Assembly (NCBI GenBank): GCA_022041995.1
Contig: CP074381.1
Span: 806,001-870,000, forward strand
From: Cupriavidus necator
Lineage (GTDB): Bacteria; Pseudomonadota; Gammaproteobacteria; Burkholderiales; Burkholderiaceae
Reading direction: 5' to 3'
DNA length: 64,000 nucleotides
In this document: positions 8,148 to 16,432 of the stretch, one piece after another
How positions within the stretch are numbered: the first letter of the stretch is position 1
Layout: each line of letters starts with the position of its first letter
Notes under the pieces: generated by a model
Told to the model about the DNA's origin: nothing
The model's input: only the letters and a program-made list of their open reading frames with translations
The model's database searches: none
Position numbers and translations under genes: made by a program

Positions 8148-8761
8148 CAAGTCATATTATTTATACAAATCCATAAATACAAGATTTAATAATTAATGAT
8201 AATTTTACTGTGATATTTTTTTGTTTATATTTATAAACGATGTGCGGATTATAAAATTAAATTGCAATCATTATTTTCGATTTATGTTTGCGGAAATGTC
8301 TCTTCGTCAGGCAGATGCGAACCACAAAGTCGGGATCTGCCAGCACTTTCCGCAAAAGCATACGGCTAGGATCGGTTCGAACCGACGATAAGATGGCCGA
8401 TGCAAGCCGAAAGCTTTTTCCGTATGCGCGTGCGAGTATTGCAGCGCGGGCGGGCATGGGCTGCGCGCGTTCGCTGCCGCAAGCAAACGATCAAATCGAC
8501 TTTATGCGCAATGGGGTTCTGCTAGCGTGCGAGCCCTGCACGGCAGACCCCTGAACGCGATGATGGCATCACCGTTCACTGGGGGAGTCGGCTACCACGG
8601 GCCATGGCATGGTGGCGGCCAGGTAGTCGCTCAACCCGGGGGTAGTCAGGAGGGCCTGATTCGAAGCGGGCTGCTGGACGGGGCATTCCAAAGTCGCGAC
8701 CGGGCTGCAGGTATTTCAACCTGAGTGCCATCCGGCGTCGCGCGGAGCTCACAGGACGCCT
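8148..8761. other. Gene-free region with an AT-rich segment
   Basis: Bases about 8150-8285 are strikingly AT-rich for this genome and hold the peptide-operon promoter. From about 8290 to 8761 no ORF with a convincing start or homology is seen. The right boundary of the accessory insert probably lies in this stretch, but no direct repeat or attachment site was recognised. Confidence 0.6.
8154..8182 (-). promoter_or_regulatory. Sigma-70-like promoter of the peptide operon
   Basis: On the minus strand TTGTAT (8182-8177) and TAATAT (8159-8154) are spaced by 17 bases, about 40 bases upstream of the peptide ATG. An inverted repeat AGCAGC-aagatc-GCTGCT (8130-8147) lies between the -10 element and the ribosome-binding site and could be an operator or a leader hairpin. 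Confidence 0.55.
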
Positions 8762-9088
8762 TTAGCCCACAACCAATCGCAATCCCGTGTACACCGCCAT
8801 CCCCACCGCAATCATCCCCACCATGCGCCGCGTCAGCAGGTAGAACAGCGTCGCGGCGACGCCTGCCACCAGCTTGTAGTTCGACAGGGCCACCGTGAAA
8901 TGCCCCTGCCAGGTCATCAGGTCCGGCAGGATGATCGCCGCCAGCGCCGCAGCCGGTGCATAGCGCAGCGCGCGCTGGATGCGGTCCGGCACGGTGACGT
9001 GTTCGCCGGCCATCAGGAACAGGGCCCGGGTGATCACGGTAACGACCGCCATGCCGACCAGCGCGATCCAGACTTCGGTATGGCTCAT
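8762..9088 (-). CDS. azlD: AzlD-family branched-chain amino acid export subunit
   Basis: A 108-residue membrane protein with about four hydrophobic segments and the AzlD hallmark ALRYAPAAALAAIILPDL. AzlD works with the larger AzlC to export branched-chain amino acids or analogues. Its ATG overlaps the azlC stop by four bases (9085-9088), showing translational coupling. Confidence 0.92.
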   Translation of the reverse strand: MSHTEVWIALVGMAVVTVITRALFLMAGEHVTVPDRIQRALRYAPAAALAAIILPDLMTWQGHFTVALSNYKLVAGVAATLFYLLTRRMVGMIAVGMAVYTGLRLVVG

Positions 9089-9912
9089 GCGCGGTCTCCC
9101 GGCGGCGCATCCGCCGCGTTGGGCGTGCGATGGGTGATCGGCGCCTGCTTGCGCTGGCGGATGCCGCGCAGCGCTGCGCGTGCCGCGAGTTCGTCGCTGG
9201 CCATGCCGGCGGCGATCGCGCCCACCACGGCCACCACCAGCCCGAGGCGGTACGGCAGGTCGAGGCACAGCAGCGCCAGCACCGCTGAGATCACCACTGC
9301 CATCAGCGTGGAGCGCGAATTGATGGTGGCGATCATCACCGGGATCAGCGCCATCGTGCCGGCAAGGCCGAGCCCCCAGCTGTCAGGGAACATGCTTGCC
9401 AGCACGATGCCGAGGATCGACGACACCTGCCACATGGCGAAGTTGGTCAGCGCCATGCCCCAGAAGTAGCCTTCCTTGCCCGGCTCGGAGCCGGGCGTGC
9501 TGTACCTCTGCATGAAGTAGACGAAGTGCAGGTCGCCGTTGAAGAAACCCAGCACCGTGCGCCGCGCCAGCGTCAGGTAGCTGAAGTGCGGCTGCATGCC
9601 CGCGCTGAAGATCACGAAGCGCAGGTTGACCATGGCCGCAGTCAGCCAGATCGTCCACAGCGGCAGGCCGGCTGCGAACAGCGGCAGCACCGCCAGTTGT
9701 GCCGAGCCGGCATAGACCAGCAGCGACATGCCGATGGCTTCAGGCACCGTCAGCACCGATTTGCTCATCGCCACGCCCGTGACCAGGCCCCAGGAGAACA
9801 CTGCGGGGAGGGACGGGGCAAAGCGGCGCGCGCCGGCGATAAAGCCGTCGCGTTCGGCGGGTGCGAAGCGATGCCAGAGGCGCAACCACACCGGGGTTTG
9901 TCGGGAAGTCAT
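9085..9912 (-). CDS. azlC: AzlC-family branched-chain amino acid permease
   Basis: A 275-residue membrane protein of the AzlC/YgaZ family. The N-terminal FAPSLPAVFSWGLVTGVAMSK, the YAGSAQ segment and LRFVIFSAGM are typical. It is the large subunit of the AzlCD exporter. The start at 9912 is chosen because the family begins near it; the frame stays open upstream, but that part reads as low-complexity Arg/Pro/Ala sequence. No strong ribosome-binding site is visible. Confidence 0.92.
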   Translation of the reverse strand: MTSRQTPVWLRLWHRFAPAERDGFIAGARRFAPSLPAVFSWGLVTGVAMSKSVLTVPEAIGMSLLVYAGSAQLAVLPLFAAGLPLWTIWLTAAMVNLRFVIFSAGMQPHFSYLTLARRTVLGFFNGDLHFVYFMQRYSTPGSEPGKEGYFWGMALTNFAMWQVSSILGIVLASMFPDSWGLGLAGTMALIPVMIATINSRSTLMAVVISAVLALLCLDLPYRLGLVVAVVGAIAAGMASDELAARAALRGIRQRKQAPITHRTPNAADAPPGDRA

Positions 9913-10121
9913 GTCAGAGGAAGAGGGGGCGATGCAGGCCCGGGGCCGAGGGCCGGCCCGGAAGGCTGCCGCCGCAGGACGCGGCCGGCACCCTGGCATT
10001 ATAGGGTGGGATCGTGCGCTGGTAAGCGGCTGCTTAACAAAATGCCTGCGCAGCGTTGGCGACAGGCCACGGCGCCGCGCCATCGCCTGCCCTCAAGTGC
10101 TTCAGGGAGCCTCAGGAACGC

Positions 10122-11723
10122 TCAGGGTGCGCCGCGGTACACCCATTGCAGCAAGGCGTCGTGCACTTCCTGTGCCTGCGCGGCGTTGGGATGGTTGATC
10201 ATGCTCACCACAACATAGCGGCCGCCCTCGACAGCATCCACATAGCCGGCCAGCGCGCGCACGTCGGCCAGCGTGCCGGTCTTCAGGTAGCCGCTGCCGG
10301 CCGCGTTAGCGCGCGTCAGGCGGTTGCGCAGCGTGCCGTCGACGCCCAGCACCGGCAGCGAATCGATCAGCACCGGCCCCACGTTGCTGGCCGCGGCCTG
10401 CTGCAGCAGGCGCGCCATGTCATAGGCGCTGATGCGTTCCTCACGCGACAGGCCCGAACCGTTATCCAGCACCAGGCCGGGCATGTCCAGCCCCTGGCGC
10501 GCGAGCCAGCGCTGCACCACGCGGGTCGAGCGTGCCGTGCTGGCCGGGCCGCCGCGGTCCATTTCGGCGCCGATGGTCAGGAACAGCTGGCGTGCCATCA
10601 CGTTGTTCGAGAACTTGTTGATGTCGCGCACAATGTCTGCCAGCGGCAGGCCGTAGTGGCGCGCCAGCAGCACCGCGCCGCGCGGCACCGTGCCGCTGCG
10701 CAGCCCGGGCAGATGGGCAAAGCGCCCGCCGGCGCGCTGCCACTCGGCGACGAAGCCGCCCCAGGTAAATTCCGCGTGCGACAGCGTGGCGATATTGAGC
10801 ACGTGCTCGCCGCAGTCGCTGGAATAGTCGCCCGAGAAGGACGCAAGCACGGTGCCGTCCGCCTGCGGCAGCACGCTCGGGCTGGCGCTGGACTGCCAGT
10901 CGCCGCAGCGGCCGTTGGTCAGCGTCAGCCGGTTGTCCAGCTTGAGCTGCGCCAGCTCGGGCGTGACGCTGACTGCCACGGTCTGGCTGGCCGGGTCCGG
11001 CGTCAGCGTGAACGAGAGCGTCTTGAACGCATAGAGCAGCGCATCCGGGCCGACGTTGTAGGCGCGCTGCACCTCGCCGTCGATGGTGCCGTTGCCGTCC
11101 AGGCCATCGGCAAAGTAGCTGCGGTCCAGCACCAGATCGCCGTTGATGCCGGTGGCGCCTCCGGCGCGCGCCTTCGCCACCAGCTTGGCCATTTCCTCGG
11201 GCACCAGCTTGGGATCGCCGTGGCCGCGCAGGTAGACGTTGCCGTTGACGGTGCCGTCGAAGCCGGGCTGGGCGTCGGCGTAGAGCGAGGTCTGCCAGCG
11301 GTAGTCGGGCCCCAGCAGCTGCAGCCCGGCAAAGGTGGTGACCAGCTTCATGGTCGAGGCCGGGTTCATCGGCTGCTGCGCATTCCAGCTGGCGCGGGCG
11401 GTGCCCGCGCCCAGCCTGACCACGTAGAAGCTGGCGGCCGAGGCCGGCACGCCGGCACGGCGCAGCGCCGCGGCCACCGAGGCCGGCACGCCGGCCCTCA
11501 CCAGTGCGGGATCGGCGGCGGTTCTTGCGGCGGTGGCGGCCTTGGTGGCCTTGGCCGCTTTGACTGCCTTGGCGGGCGCCCTGGCTTGCGCCGGGGTGAG
11601 TGCGGGACCGCCGGCCAGCAGCACGGCGGCAAGGATGGGCGAGAGCAGTGGCGACAGGCGGCGCAGCAGGGCGCCGGGTCGCGATGCAGTAGGCGCGGCG
11701 ATTGTTCTTGGCATGGCGGCCAT
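10122..11723 (-). CDS. dacB: D-alanyl-D-alanine carboxypeptidase/endopeptidase (PBP4, peptidase S13)
   Basis: A 533-residue periplasmic penicillin-binding protein that trims peptide crosslinks of the cell wall. The three active-site motifs are present: SxxK as STMK at 123-126, SxN as SNN in NKFSNNVM, and KTG in LKTGTL near the end. A hydrophobic signal segment (about residues 20-45) is followed by an Ala/Lys-rich linker (about 50-70). An alternative ATG lies three codons downstream (11714). Length fits the DacB family. Confidence 0.93.
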   Translation of the reverse strand: MAAMPRTIAAPTASRPGALLRRLSPLLSPILAAVLLAGGPALTPAQARAPAKAVKAAKATKAATAARTAADPALVRAGVPASVAAALRRAGVPASAASFYVVRLGAGTARASWNAQQPMNPASTMKLVTTFAGLQLLGPDYRWQTSLYADAQPGFDGTVNGNVYLRGHGDPKLVPEEMAKLVAKARAGGATGINGDLVLDRSYFADGLDGNGTIDGEVQRAYNVGPDALLYAFKTLSFTLTPDPASQTVAVSVTPELAQLKLDNRLTLTNGRCGDWQSSASPSVLPQADGTVLASFSGDYSSDCGEHVLNIATLSHAEFTWGGFVAEWQRAGGRFAHLPGLRSGTVPRGAVLLARHYGLPLADIVRDINKFSNNVMARQLFLTIGAEMDRGGPASTARSTRVVQRWLARQGLDMPGLVLDNGSGLSREERISAYDMARLLQQAAASNVGPVLIDSLPVLGVDGTLRNRLTRANAAGSGYLKTGTLADVRALAGYVDAVEGGRYVVVSMINHPNAAQAQEVHDALLQWVYRGAP

Positions 11724-11771
11724 GTTAACGCATGGCCGCTGGCGGGCGGATGACAGTCTTGCCGACTGCCC

Positions 11772-12359
11772 TCAGCCGGCCCGCGGCGGCGCCAGCCGCG
11801 CCAGCAGCGACTTCAGCGTGGCCTGCTCGGCCTCGGTCAGCGCCGAGCCGACGTGCGTGTCGTGCGCCACTACCGCCTGCGTGGCGGCTTCCAGCGTGCG
11901 GCGGCCGGCTGCCGTCAGCACCAGGCTGTAGGCGCGGCGATCCCCGGCGGCCGGGCGGCGCGCCACCAGGTTCATCTCTTCCAGCGCGTCGACCAGCAGC
12001 ACCGCCCCCGAGCGGGCGATGCCGAGGATCTGCGCCAGCTCGGTCAGCTTCAGGTGCGGGTTGCGCGAAATGATGATCAGCGCCGAAAAGCGCGGCGGCG
12101 TGATCTGCCATTGCGCCAGCGACAGCACGAAGTCTTCATAGATGCGGATCTGCGCGCGGCGGATCGCGTAGCCGATCAGGTTGTCGAGCACGCCATAGTC
12201 GATATTCGGCACATGCGGGTCGAAACCGGCATCGGCACCGCCGCTTGCGGCCGGATCCGGCGCGAGCGGGTCCCGCGCCTTGCGCCGCGCGGACGCGGTG
12301 GTGGTGCTGCCCGGCCGCCTGGGGGCGGCGGGCGGTGTGCCGGATGCGTCAGGACTCAT
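11772..12359 (-). CDS. MarR-family transcriptional regulator
   Basis: A 195-residue winged-helix regulator. The MarR domain covers about residues 55-185: the helix-turn-helix LKLTELAQILGIARSGAVLL and the wing RRPAAGDRRAYSLVLT are clear. The first 50 residues are a low-complexity Pro/Ala/Ser extension. Its ATG overlaps the restored end of the preceding binding-protein gene by four bases, so it is the last gene of the monooxygenase operon and probably controls it through the palindrome at 14876-14894. Confidence 0.88.
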   Translation of the reverse strand: MSPDASGTPPAAPRRPGSTTTASARRKARDPLAPDPAASGGADAGFDPHVPNIDYGVLDNLIGYAIRRAQIRIYEDFVLSLAQWQITPPRFSALIIISRNPHLKLTELAQILGIARSGAVLLVDALEEMNLVARRPAAGDRRAYSLVLTAAGRRTLEAATQAVVAHDTHVGSALTEAEQATLKSLLARLAPPRAG

Positions 12360-13506
12360 TTGAGCAGTTTCCAGTTGCCGTTCTCTATTGTCAGCATAAC
12401 GCGCCCGCGCTGGTCGAAGCCATAGTGGTCTTGCCCACTGTAATTCAGCACGCCGTGCGAGACCACGATGTCGCGTTCGGTCTCCAGCGCCTGCCGCAGC
12501 GCTTGGCGGAACGCCGGCGTCCCCGCCTGGCGTGCTTGAGCGCCGCCGGCACGATGCGCTCCAGCACCAGCCCGGCGTCGTAGGCATGGGCGCCGAACTG
12601 GGTGCGGCTGTCGGCACCGTACTGCTTCTCATACCGGGTGACGTAGTCCAGCCCCGGCTTGCGCACCGGGTCGCCCGCGGGCAACTGCTCCGGCACGATC
12701 ACCGGCCCGGCCGGCAGGATCGCGCCATTGACCAGGCGCCCGCCGATGCGGATCAGGTCCTTGGTGGCGGCGCCATGGGTGTGGTAGATGGTGCCGCCAT
12801 AGCCGCGCTCGCGCAGCGTGGTGTGCGGCAGCGCGGCGCCGGTGCCGGCGCCGGCGATCAGGATGGCATCGGGCCTGGCGGCAATCAGCTTGATGGCCTG
12901 CGCGGTCACGCTGGTATCGGCGCGTCCGTAGCGCTCGGTGGCAATCAGGCGGATGCCGTTGGCACTGGCGGCGGCGGTGAAGTCCTTCAGCCAGGTCTCG
13001 CCGTAGGCATCGGCAAAACCGATAAAGCCGATGGTCTTGACGCCGTTGGTCTTGGCGGTGGCAGCCACCGCATTGGCCATCAGCCGCACCGGCTGTGCCA
13101 GCCGGAAGGTCCAGGCGCCGCGCCCGGGCTTCAGTTCGATCGGCGAGAACGCCAGCTGCACGGTCTGGGCTTCATCGGCCACCTCGGCAATGGCGATCGA
13201 CGGCGCCACCGCGGACGAGCCCAGGATGATGTCGACCTTGTCCTCGGAGACAAAGCGGCGCGCCACCTTGGCGCCCTGCGTGGGGTCCGAGGCATCGTCC
13301 AGCACGATGTAGCGCACCGCCTCGCCGCCGATCTTCTGCGGCAGGTAGGCCAGCGAGTTCTTCTGCGGGATGCCAAGCGACGCCGACGGGCCGGTGGCGG
13401 ACAGGCTGACGCCGACGATGATCTCGGCAAGCGCGCCGCCGGCGCAGAAGGCAAGTGCAGCGGCCAGCGCAAGGCGGGCCAGCTTGGTGGTGGTCAGGGG
13501 CGCCAT
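12356..13506 (-). CDS. LivK-type periplasmic substrate-binding protein (C-terminus frameshifted)
   Basis: A type I periplasmic binding protein like those of branched-chain amino acid ABC transporters. It has a signal peptide (first 27 residues, ending GGALA) and the typical start EIIVGVSLSATGPSASLG. As sequenced the frame ends at 12445 with an Arg-rich tail. Adding one base at about 12527-12531 restores QAGTPAFRQALR and an end at NGNWKLLK, stop at 12356, which overlaps the marR ATG in the usual four-base way. The restored protein has 383 residues. No ABC permease or ATPase is adjacent, so it may act with a distant transporter for an aromatic or organic acid. Confidence 0.82.
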
Positions 13507-13554
13507 GGTGTCTCCTCTCTCGATGTTATTGTCGTAGCTCCGGCCTTGCCGGAC

Positions 13555-14808
13555 TTACCGGCTGCCCTGCATCGACTGCCGGTCGAATCCCGCCAGCTGC
13601 TTGTACCGCTGCGAGATCGCCTCAAGCTCCGCGTGCGGGATCACCTGCCCGATATCGGCAAAGCCCTGCGGCGCGCGTTCCTCGGCCAGCTGCATCACCT
13701 GCTCGGGGCCGTTCATCCGGTTGCGCAGCACGATGCCGGCGGTGCGCGGCAGGCGCTCGGCCTCGTATTCGCGCAGCGCGTAGCCGGTGTCGGGGGTGCC
13801 GAGCAGGCTGTCGACCAGGTAGCGCGCGTCCAGGATGGCCTGGGCGCTGCCGTTCGAGCCGATCGGGTACATCGGGTGCGCGGCGTCGCCCAGCAGCGTG
13901 ACGCGGTCGAAGGTCCAGCGCGGTAGCGGGTCCTTGTCGACCATCGGGAATTCGTAGATCGCCTCGGCACCGTCGATCAGTGCGGGGATGTCGATCCAGT
14001 CCCACTGCCAGTCGGCAAATGCGGCGCGGAACACGGCTTTGTCGACCTGCTTGTTCCAGTCACTGCGCGGCGGGGTGTCGGGAAAGCTGTCGGGCACGCG
14101 CAGCTCGGCAATCCAGTTGACCAGTGAGCGGCCCTGGCGGCGCAGCGGCTCCGAAATGGGATAGGCCACGAACTTCTGGTCCTGGTGGCCGGCCATGAAC
14201 ATCGAGCGCCCGTCCAGGTAGGGCGGCGCCTCGGTGACCGCGCGCCACAGCAGGCGGCGTGAGAAGCGAGGCAGGTCGCCGGTGGGGTAGAAGTGGCGGC
14301 GCACCGCCGAGTGGATGCCGTCGGCGCCGACCAGCACGTCGGCGCTGGCCTGGACCTCGGCATTGTCGGTACGCCGGCGCAGGGCGAAGCGCGCCTGGCC
14401 GCGCGCGCCGCTGTCCAGCACGGTTTCGAAGCTGTGGCCAGTATGTACGGCGTCGGCGCCCAGACGCTCCACCACCGTGCGGTGCAGCAGCATCTGGAAT
14501 TCGCCGCGGTGGATCGAGAACTGCGGCCAGTCATAGCCGGCCGCGAGCCCGCGCGGTTCATGCCAGATGCGCTGGCCGCGCTTGTTGTAGTAGGAGAGCG
14601 ATGAAGTCTCGATGGCGATTTCCGCCAGCGCGTCGCGCAGTCCCAGCTCGGACAGGATGCGCACGGCGTGCGGCAGCAGGTTGATGCCCACGCCCAGCGG
14701 GCGCAGCGTTTCGCTGGCCTCCCAGACCTCGGCCTCGATGCCGTGGCGGTGGCACAGCAGCGCCAGCGTCAGTCCGCCGATGCCGCCACCGGCGATTGCG
14801 ATCTTCAT
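13555..14808 (-). CDS. FAD-dependent aromatic-type monooxygenase
   Basis: A 417-residue group A flavoprotein hydroxylase resembling salicylate hydroxylase-type enzymes. The FAD-binding GxGxxG is IAGGGIGGLTLA at the N-terminus, the DG motif is VLVGADGIHSAVR, and the late GD motif is VTLLGDAAHPMYPIGSNG. The ATG at 14808 has GGGGAGACACC upstream; the frame is open 12 codons further but lacks a better signal. It is the first gene of an operon with a binding protein and a MarR regulator, which suggests uptake and hydroxylation of an aromatic compound; the substrate cannot be read from sequence. Confidence 0.88.
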   Translation of the reverse strand: MKIAIAGGGIGGLTLALLCHRHGIEAEVWEASETLRPLGVGINLLPHAVRILSELGLRDALAEIAIETSSLSYYNKRGQRIWHEPRGLAAGYDWPQFSIHRGEFQMLLHRTVVERLGADAVHTGHSFETVLDSGARGQARFALRRRTDNAEVQASADVLVGADGIHSAVRRHFYPTGDLPRFSRRLLWRAVTEAPPYLDGRSMFMAGHQDQKFVAYPISEPLRRQGRSLVNWIAELRVPDSFPDTPPRSDWNKQVDKAVFRAAFADWQWDWIDIPALIDGAEAIYEFPMVDKDPLPRWTFDRVTLLGDAAHPMYPIGSNGSAQAILDARYLVDSLLGTPDTGYALREYEAERLPRTAGIVLRNRMNGPEQVMQLAEERAPQGFADIGQVIPHAELEAISQRYKQLAGFDRQSMQGSR

Positions 14809-14875
14809 GGTGTCTCCCCGCGTGCAGATTGCGCCGATGCGCACGCGCAGGGCGCCGCATCCGGCCCGGTTGAAT

Positions 14876-14894
14876 TTGTTATGTAGTATAACAA
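14876..14894. promoter_or_regulatory. Palindromic MarR-type operator
   Basis: The 19-bp sequence TTGTTATGTAGTATAACAA is a perfect inverted repeat (7-bp arms, 5-bp centre) 67 bases upstream of the monooxygenase ATG. Its size and AT-rich symmetry fit a MarR-family dimer site, and a marR gene ends the downstream operon. Confidence 0.6.
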
Positions 14895-14962
14895 TTCGGC
14901 CACTCGCGGCAAGACGGGAAAGACCCCGAAGTGATCCCTCCGGGGTCGGGAAAAACCCGCGT

Positions 14963-15415
14963 TCAGCTAAGCGCGGCGCCTTCCGGCTTGGGTTGTGCCT
15001 TCAGCGAAGGCACCGGGAAGACAATGTCGTACAGCCAGTTGTACACCAGCGCGTAGACCATATAGAAGCCGGCCACGGCAATGTCCATGATGAGCGCGTC
15101 GACCAGGCTGATACCCAGGTACCAGGCCACCGACGGCAGGAACACCACCAGCAGGCCCAGCTCGAACAGCACGGCGTGCAGCACGCGCACCCGTACCGAC
15201 TTGCGCAGCTGGCCGGTGAACCGCAGCATGCCCTTGTCGAACAGCACGTTGTAGAGGTAATTCCAGCCGGTGGCAATCAGCGAGGCGACCGCGCCGATCA
15301 CGCCCATCTCGTGCAATTCATAGCCGAAGGCCCAGCTGGCCAGCGGCGCGAAAATCAGCAGGCCGACCGCCTCGAAGCCGACGGCGTGGCGAATCCGGTC
15401 CCAGGTCTTGCGCAT
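14963..15415 (-). CDS. PACE-family (AceI-like) efflux transporter
   Basis: A 150-residue membrane protein with four hydrophobic segments arranged as two bacterial transmembrane pair domains. RIRHAVGFEAVGLL and FELGLLVVFLPSVAWYLG are typical, as is the GWNYLYNVLFD segment. Family members export chlorhexidine or short polyamines by proton exchange. A LysR gene is divergent 111 bases away, the arrangement known for aceI/aceR. A GC-rich stem-loop (GACCCCG/CGGGGTC near 14920-14950) lies after the gene. Confidence 0.87.
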   Translation of the reverse strand: MRKTWDRIRHAVGFEAVGLLIFAPLASWAFGYELHEMGVIGAVASLIATGWNYLYNVLFDKGMLRFTGQLRKSVRVRVLHAVLFELGLLVVFLPSVAWYLGISLVDALIMDIAVAGFYMVYALVYNWLYDIVFPVPSLKAQPKPEGAALS

Positions 15416-15488
15416 CGTTGTTCTCCTTGCGTGTCAAACGCGATGGAAGCTAGTCTATCTGCTGGGTAGGGATTGCCAAGTTGGATAC

Positions 15489-15505
15489 TATCTGCAAAAC
15501 AGATA
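15489..15505. promoter_or_regulatory. Candidate LysR operator between PACE gene and its regulator
   Basis: TATCTG-caaaa-CAGATA is a perfect 6-bp inverted repeat in the divergent intergenic region, 21 bases before the LysR ATG. A further TATCTG half-site lies near 15455. This fits a LysR recognition site. Confidence 0.5.
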
Positions 15506-15526
15506 AATAAACGTTTAAAGTTATTT

Positions 15527-16432
15527 ATGAGCCTCTCCATCGAGCAATTGCAGGCATTCGTCGCGGCGGCTGACACCGGTTCGTTCTCGGCCGCCGCGCG
15601 CCGGCTCGGCAAGGCGCAGTCGGTGGTCAGCGCGGCGGTGTCCAACCTGGAAATCGACGCCGGCAACGCGCTGTTCGACCGCTCCGGCCGTTACCCGGTA
15701 CTGACCCCCGCGGGCGAGCGGCTGCTGGCCGAGGCGCGCGTGATCCTGGAGCGCTGCGAGCACTTCCGCGGCGTGGCCAAGAGCCTGGGCGAGGGCGTGG
15801 AGACGCGGCTGGTGCTGGCGGTGGACGAGCTCTATCCGGAAGAGACGCTGGGCATGCTTCTGGAAGAGTTCTCCAGCCGCTTCCCGGCGGTGGAGCTTGA
15901 GCTGCTGTTTCCGCTGATGGAGGACGTCAGCCGGCTGGTGCTGGAAGGCGGCGCCGACCTGGGCATCATGTGGCGGCAGGAGGTGCTGCCGCCGGCGCTG
16001 GGCTTCCATGCGCTGGGCTGGGTGCCGATGCAGATCCTGTGCGCGCCCGGGCATCCGCTGGCCGGCCAGCGCGTGGACTGGGAAGAGCTCAAGCGCTACC
16101 GCCAGCTGATGGTCGCGACCCGCACCGCCAGCGAAGAGAAGATGCGCCTGCGCGTGGCCGCCGACGTGTGGTGGGTGGAAAGCCAGTGGGTCATCGTGGA
16201 ACTGGTCAAGCGCGGGCTGGGCTGGGCCTTCGTGCCGTGGCACGTGGTGGCCAATTCACCGGCCGCGGCGCAGCTGGTGTCGCCGCCGCTGGCGTTCCAG
16301 CAGCAGGACTGGCCGGTGGCGATGGAACTGGTCTGGCACAAGCAGCGGCCGCTGGGCAAGGCCGCCACCTGGCTGCGCGAGCGCATCTGCCGTCAGCCGC
16401 TGCCGCGCGCGCCCGCGGCTAGCGCTGGCTGA
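15527..16432 (+). CDS. LysR-family regulator (AceR-like position)
   Basis: A 301-residue LysR protein: N-terminal helix-turn-helix in residues 1-60 (MSLSIEQLQAFVAAADTGSF, then AAARRLGKAQSVVSAAV) and a periplasmic-binding-type effector domain. The ATG at 15527 is the family start; the ORF is open 18 codons upstream across the promoter. It is divergent from the PACE gene and probably activates it. Its last 14 bases overlap the convergent outer-membrane efflux gene. Confidence 0.9.
   Translation: MSLSIEQLQAFVAAADTGSFSAAARRLGKAQSVVSAAVSNLEIDAGNALFDRSGRYPVLTPAGERLLAEARVILERCEHFRGVAKSLGEGVETRLVLAVDELYPEETLGMLLEEFSSRFPAVELELLFPLMEDVSRLVLEGGADLGIMWRQEVLPPALGFHALGWVPMQILCAPGHPLAGQRVDWEELKRYRQLMVATRTASEEKMRLRVAADVWWVESQWVIVELVKRGLGWAFVPWHVVANSPAAAQLVSPPLAFQQQDWPVAMELVWHKQRPLGKAATWLRERICRQPLPRAPAASAG

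Noticed and set aside
8257-8554. Two overlapping small ORFs (8288-8554 plus, 8257-8457 minus) upstream of the peptide cluster
   Set aside because: Neither has a convincing RBS, motif or composition; they were not called as genes.
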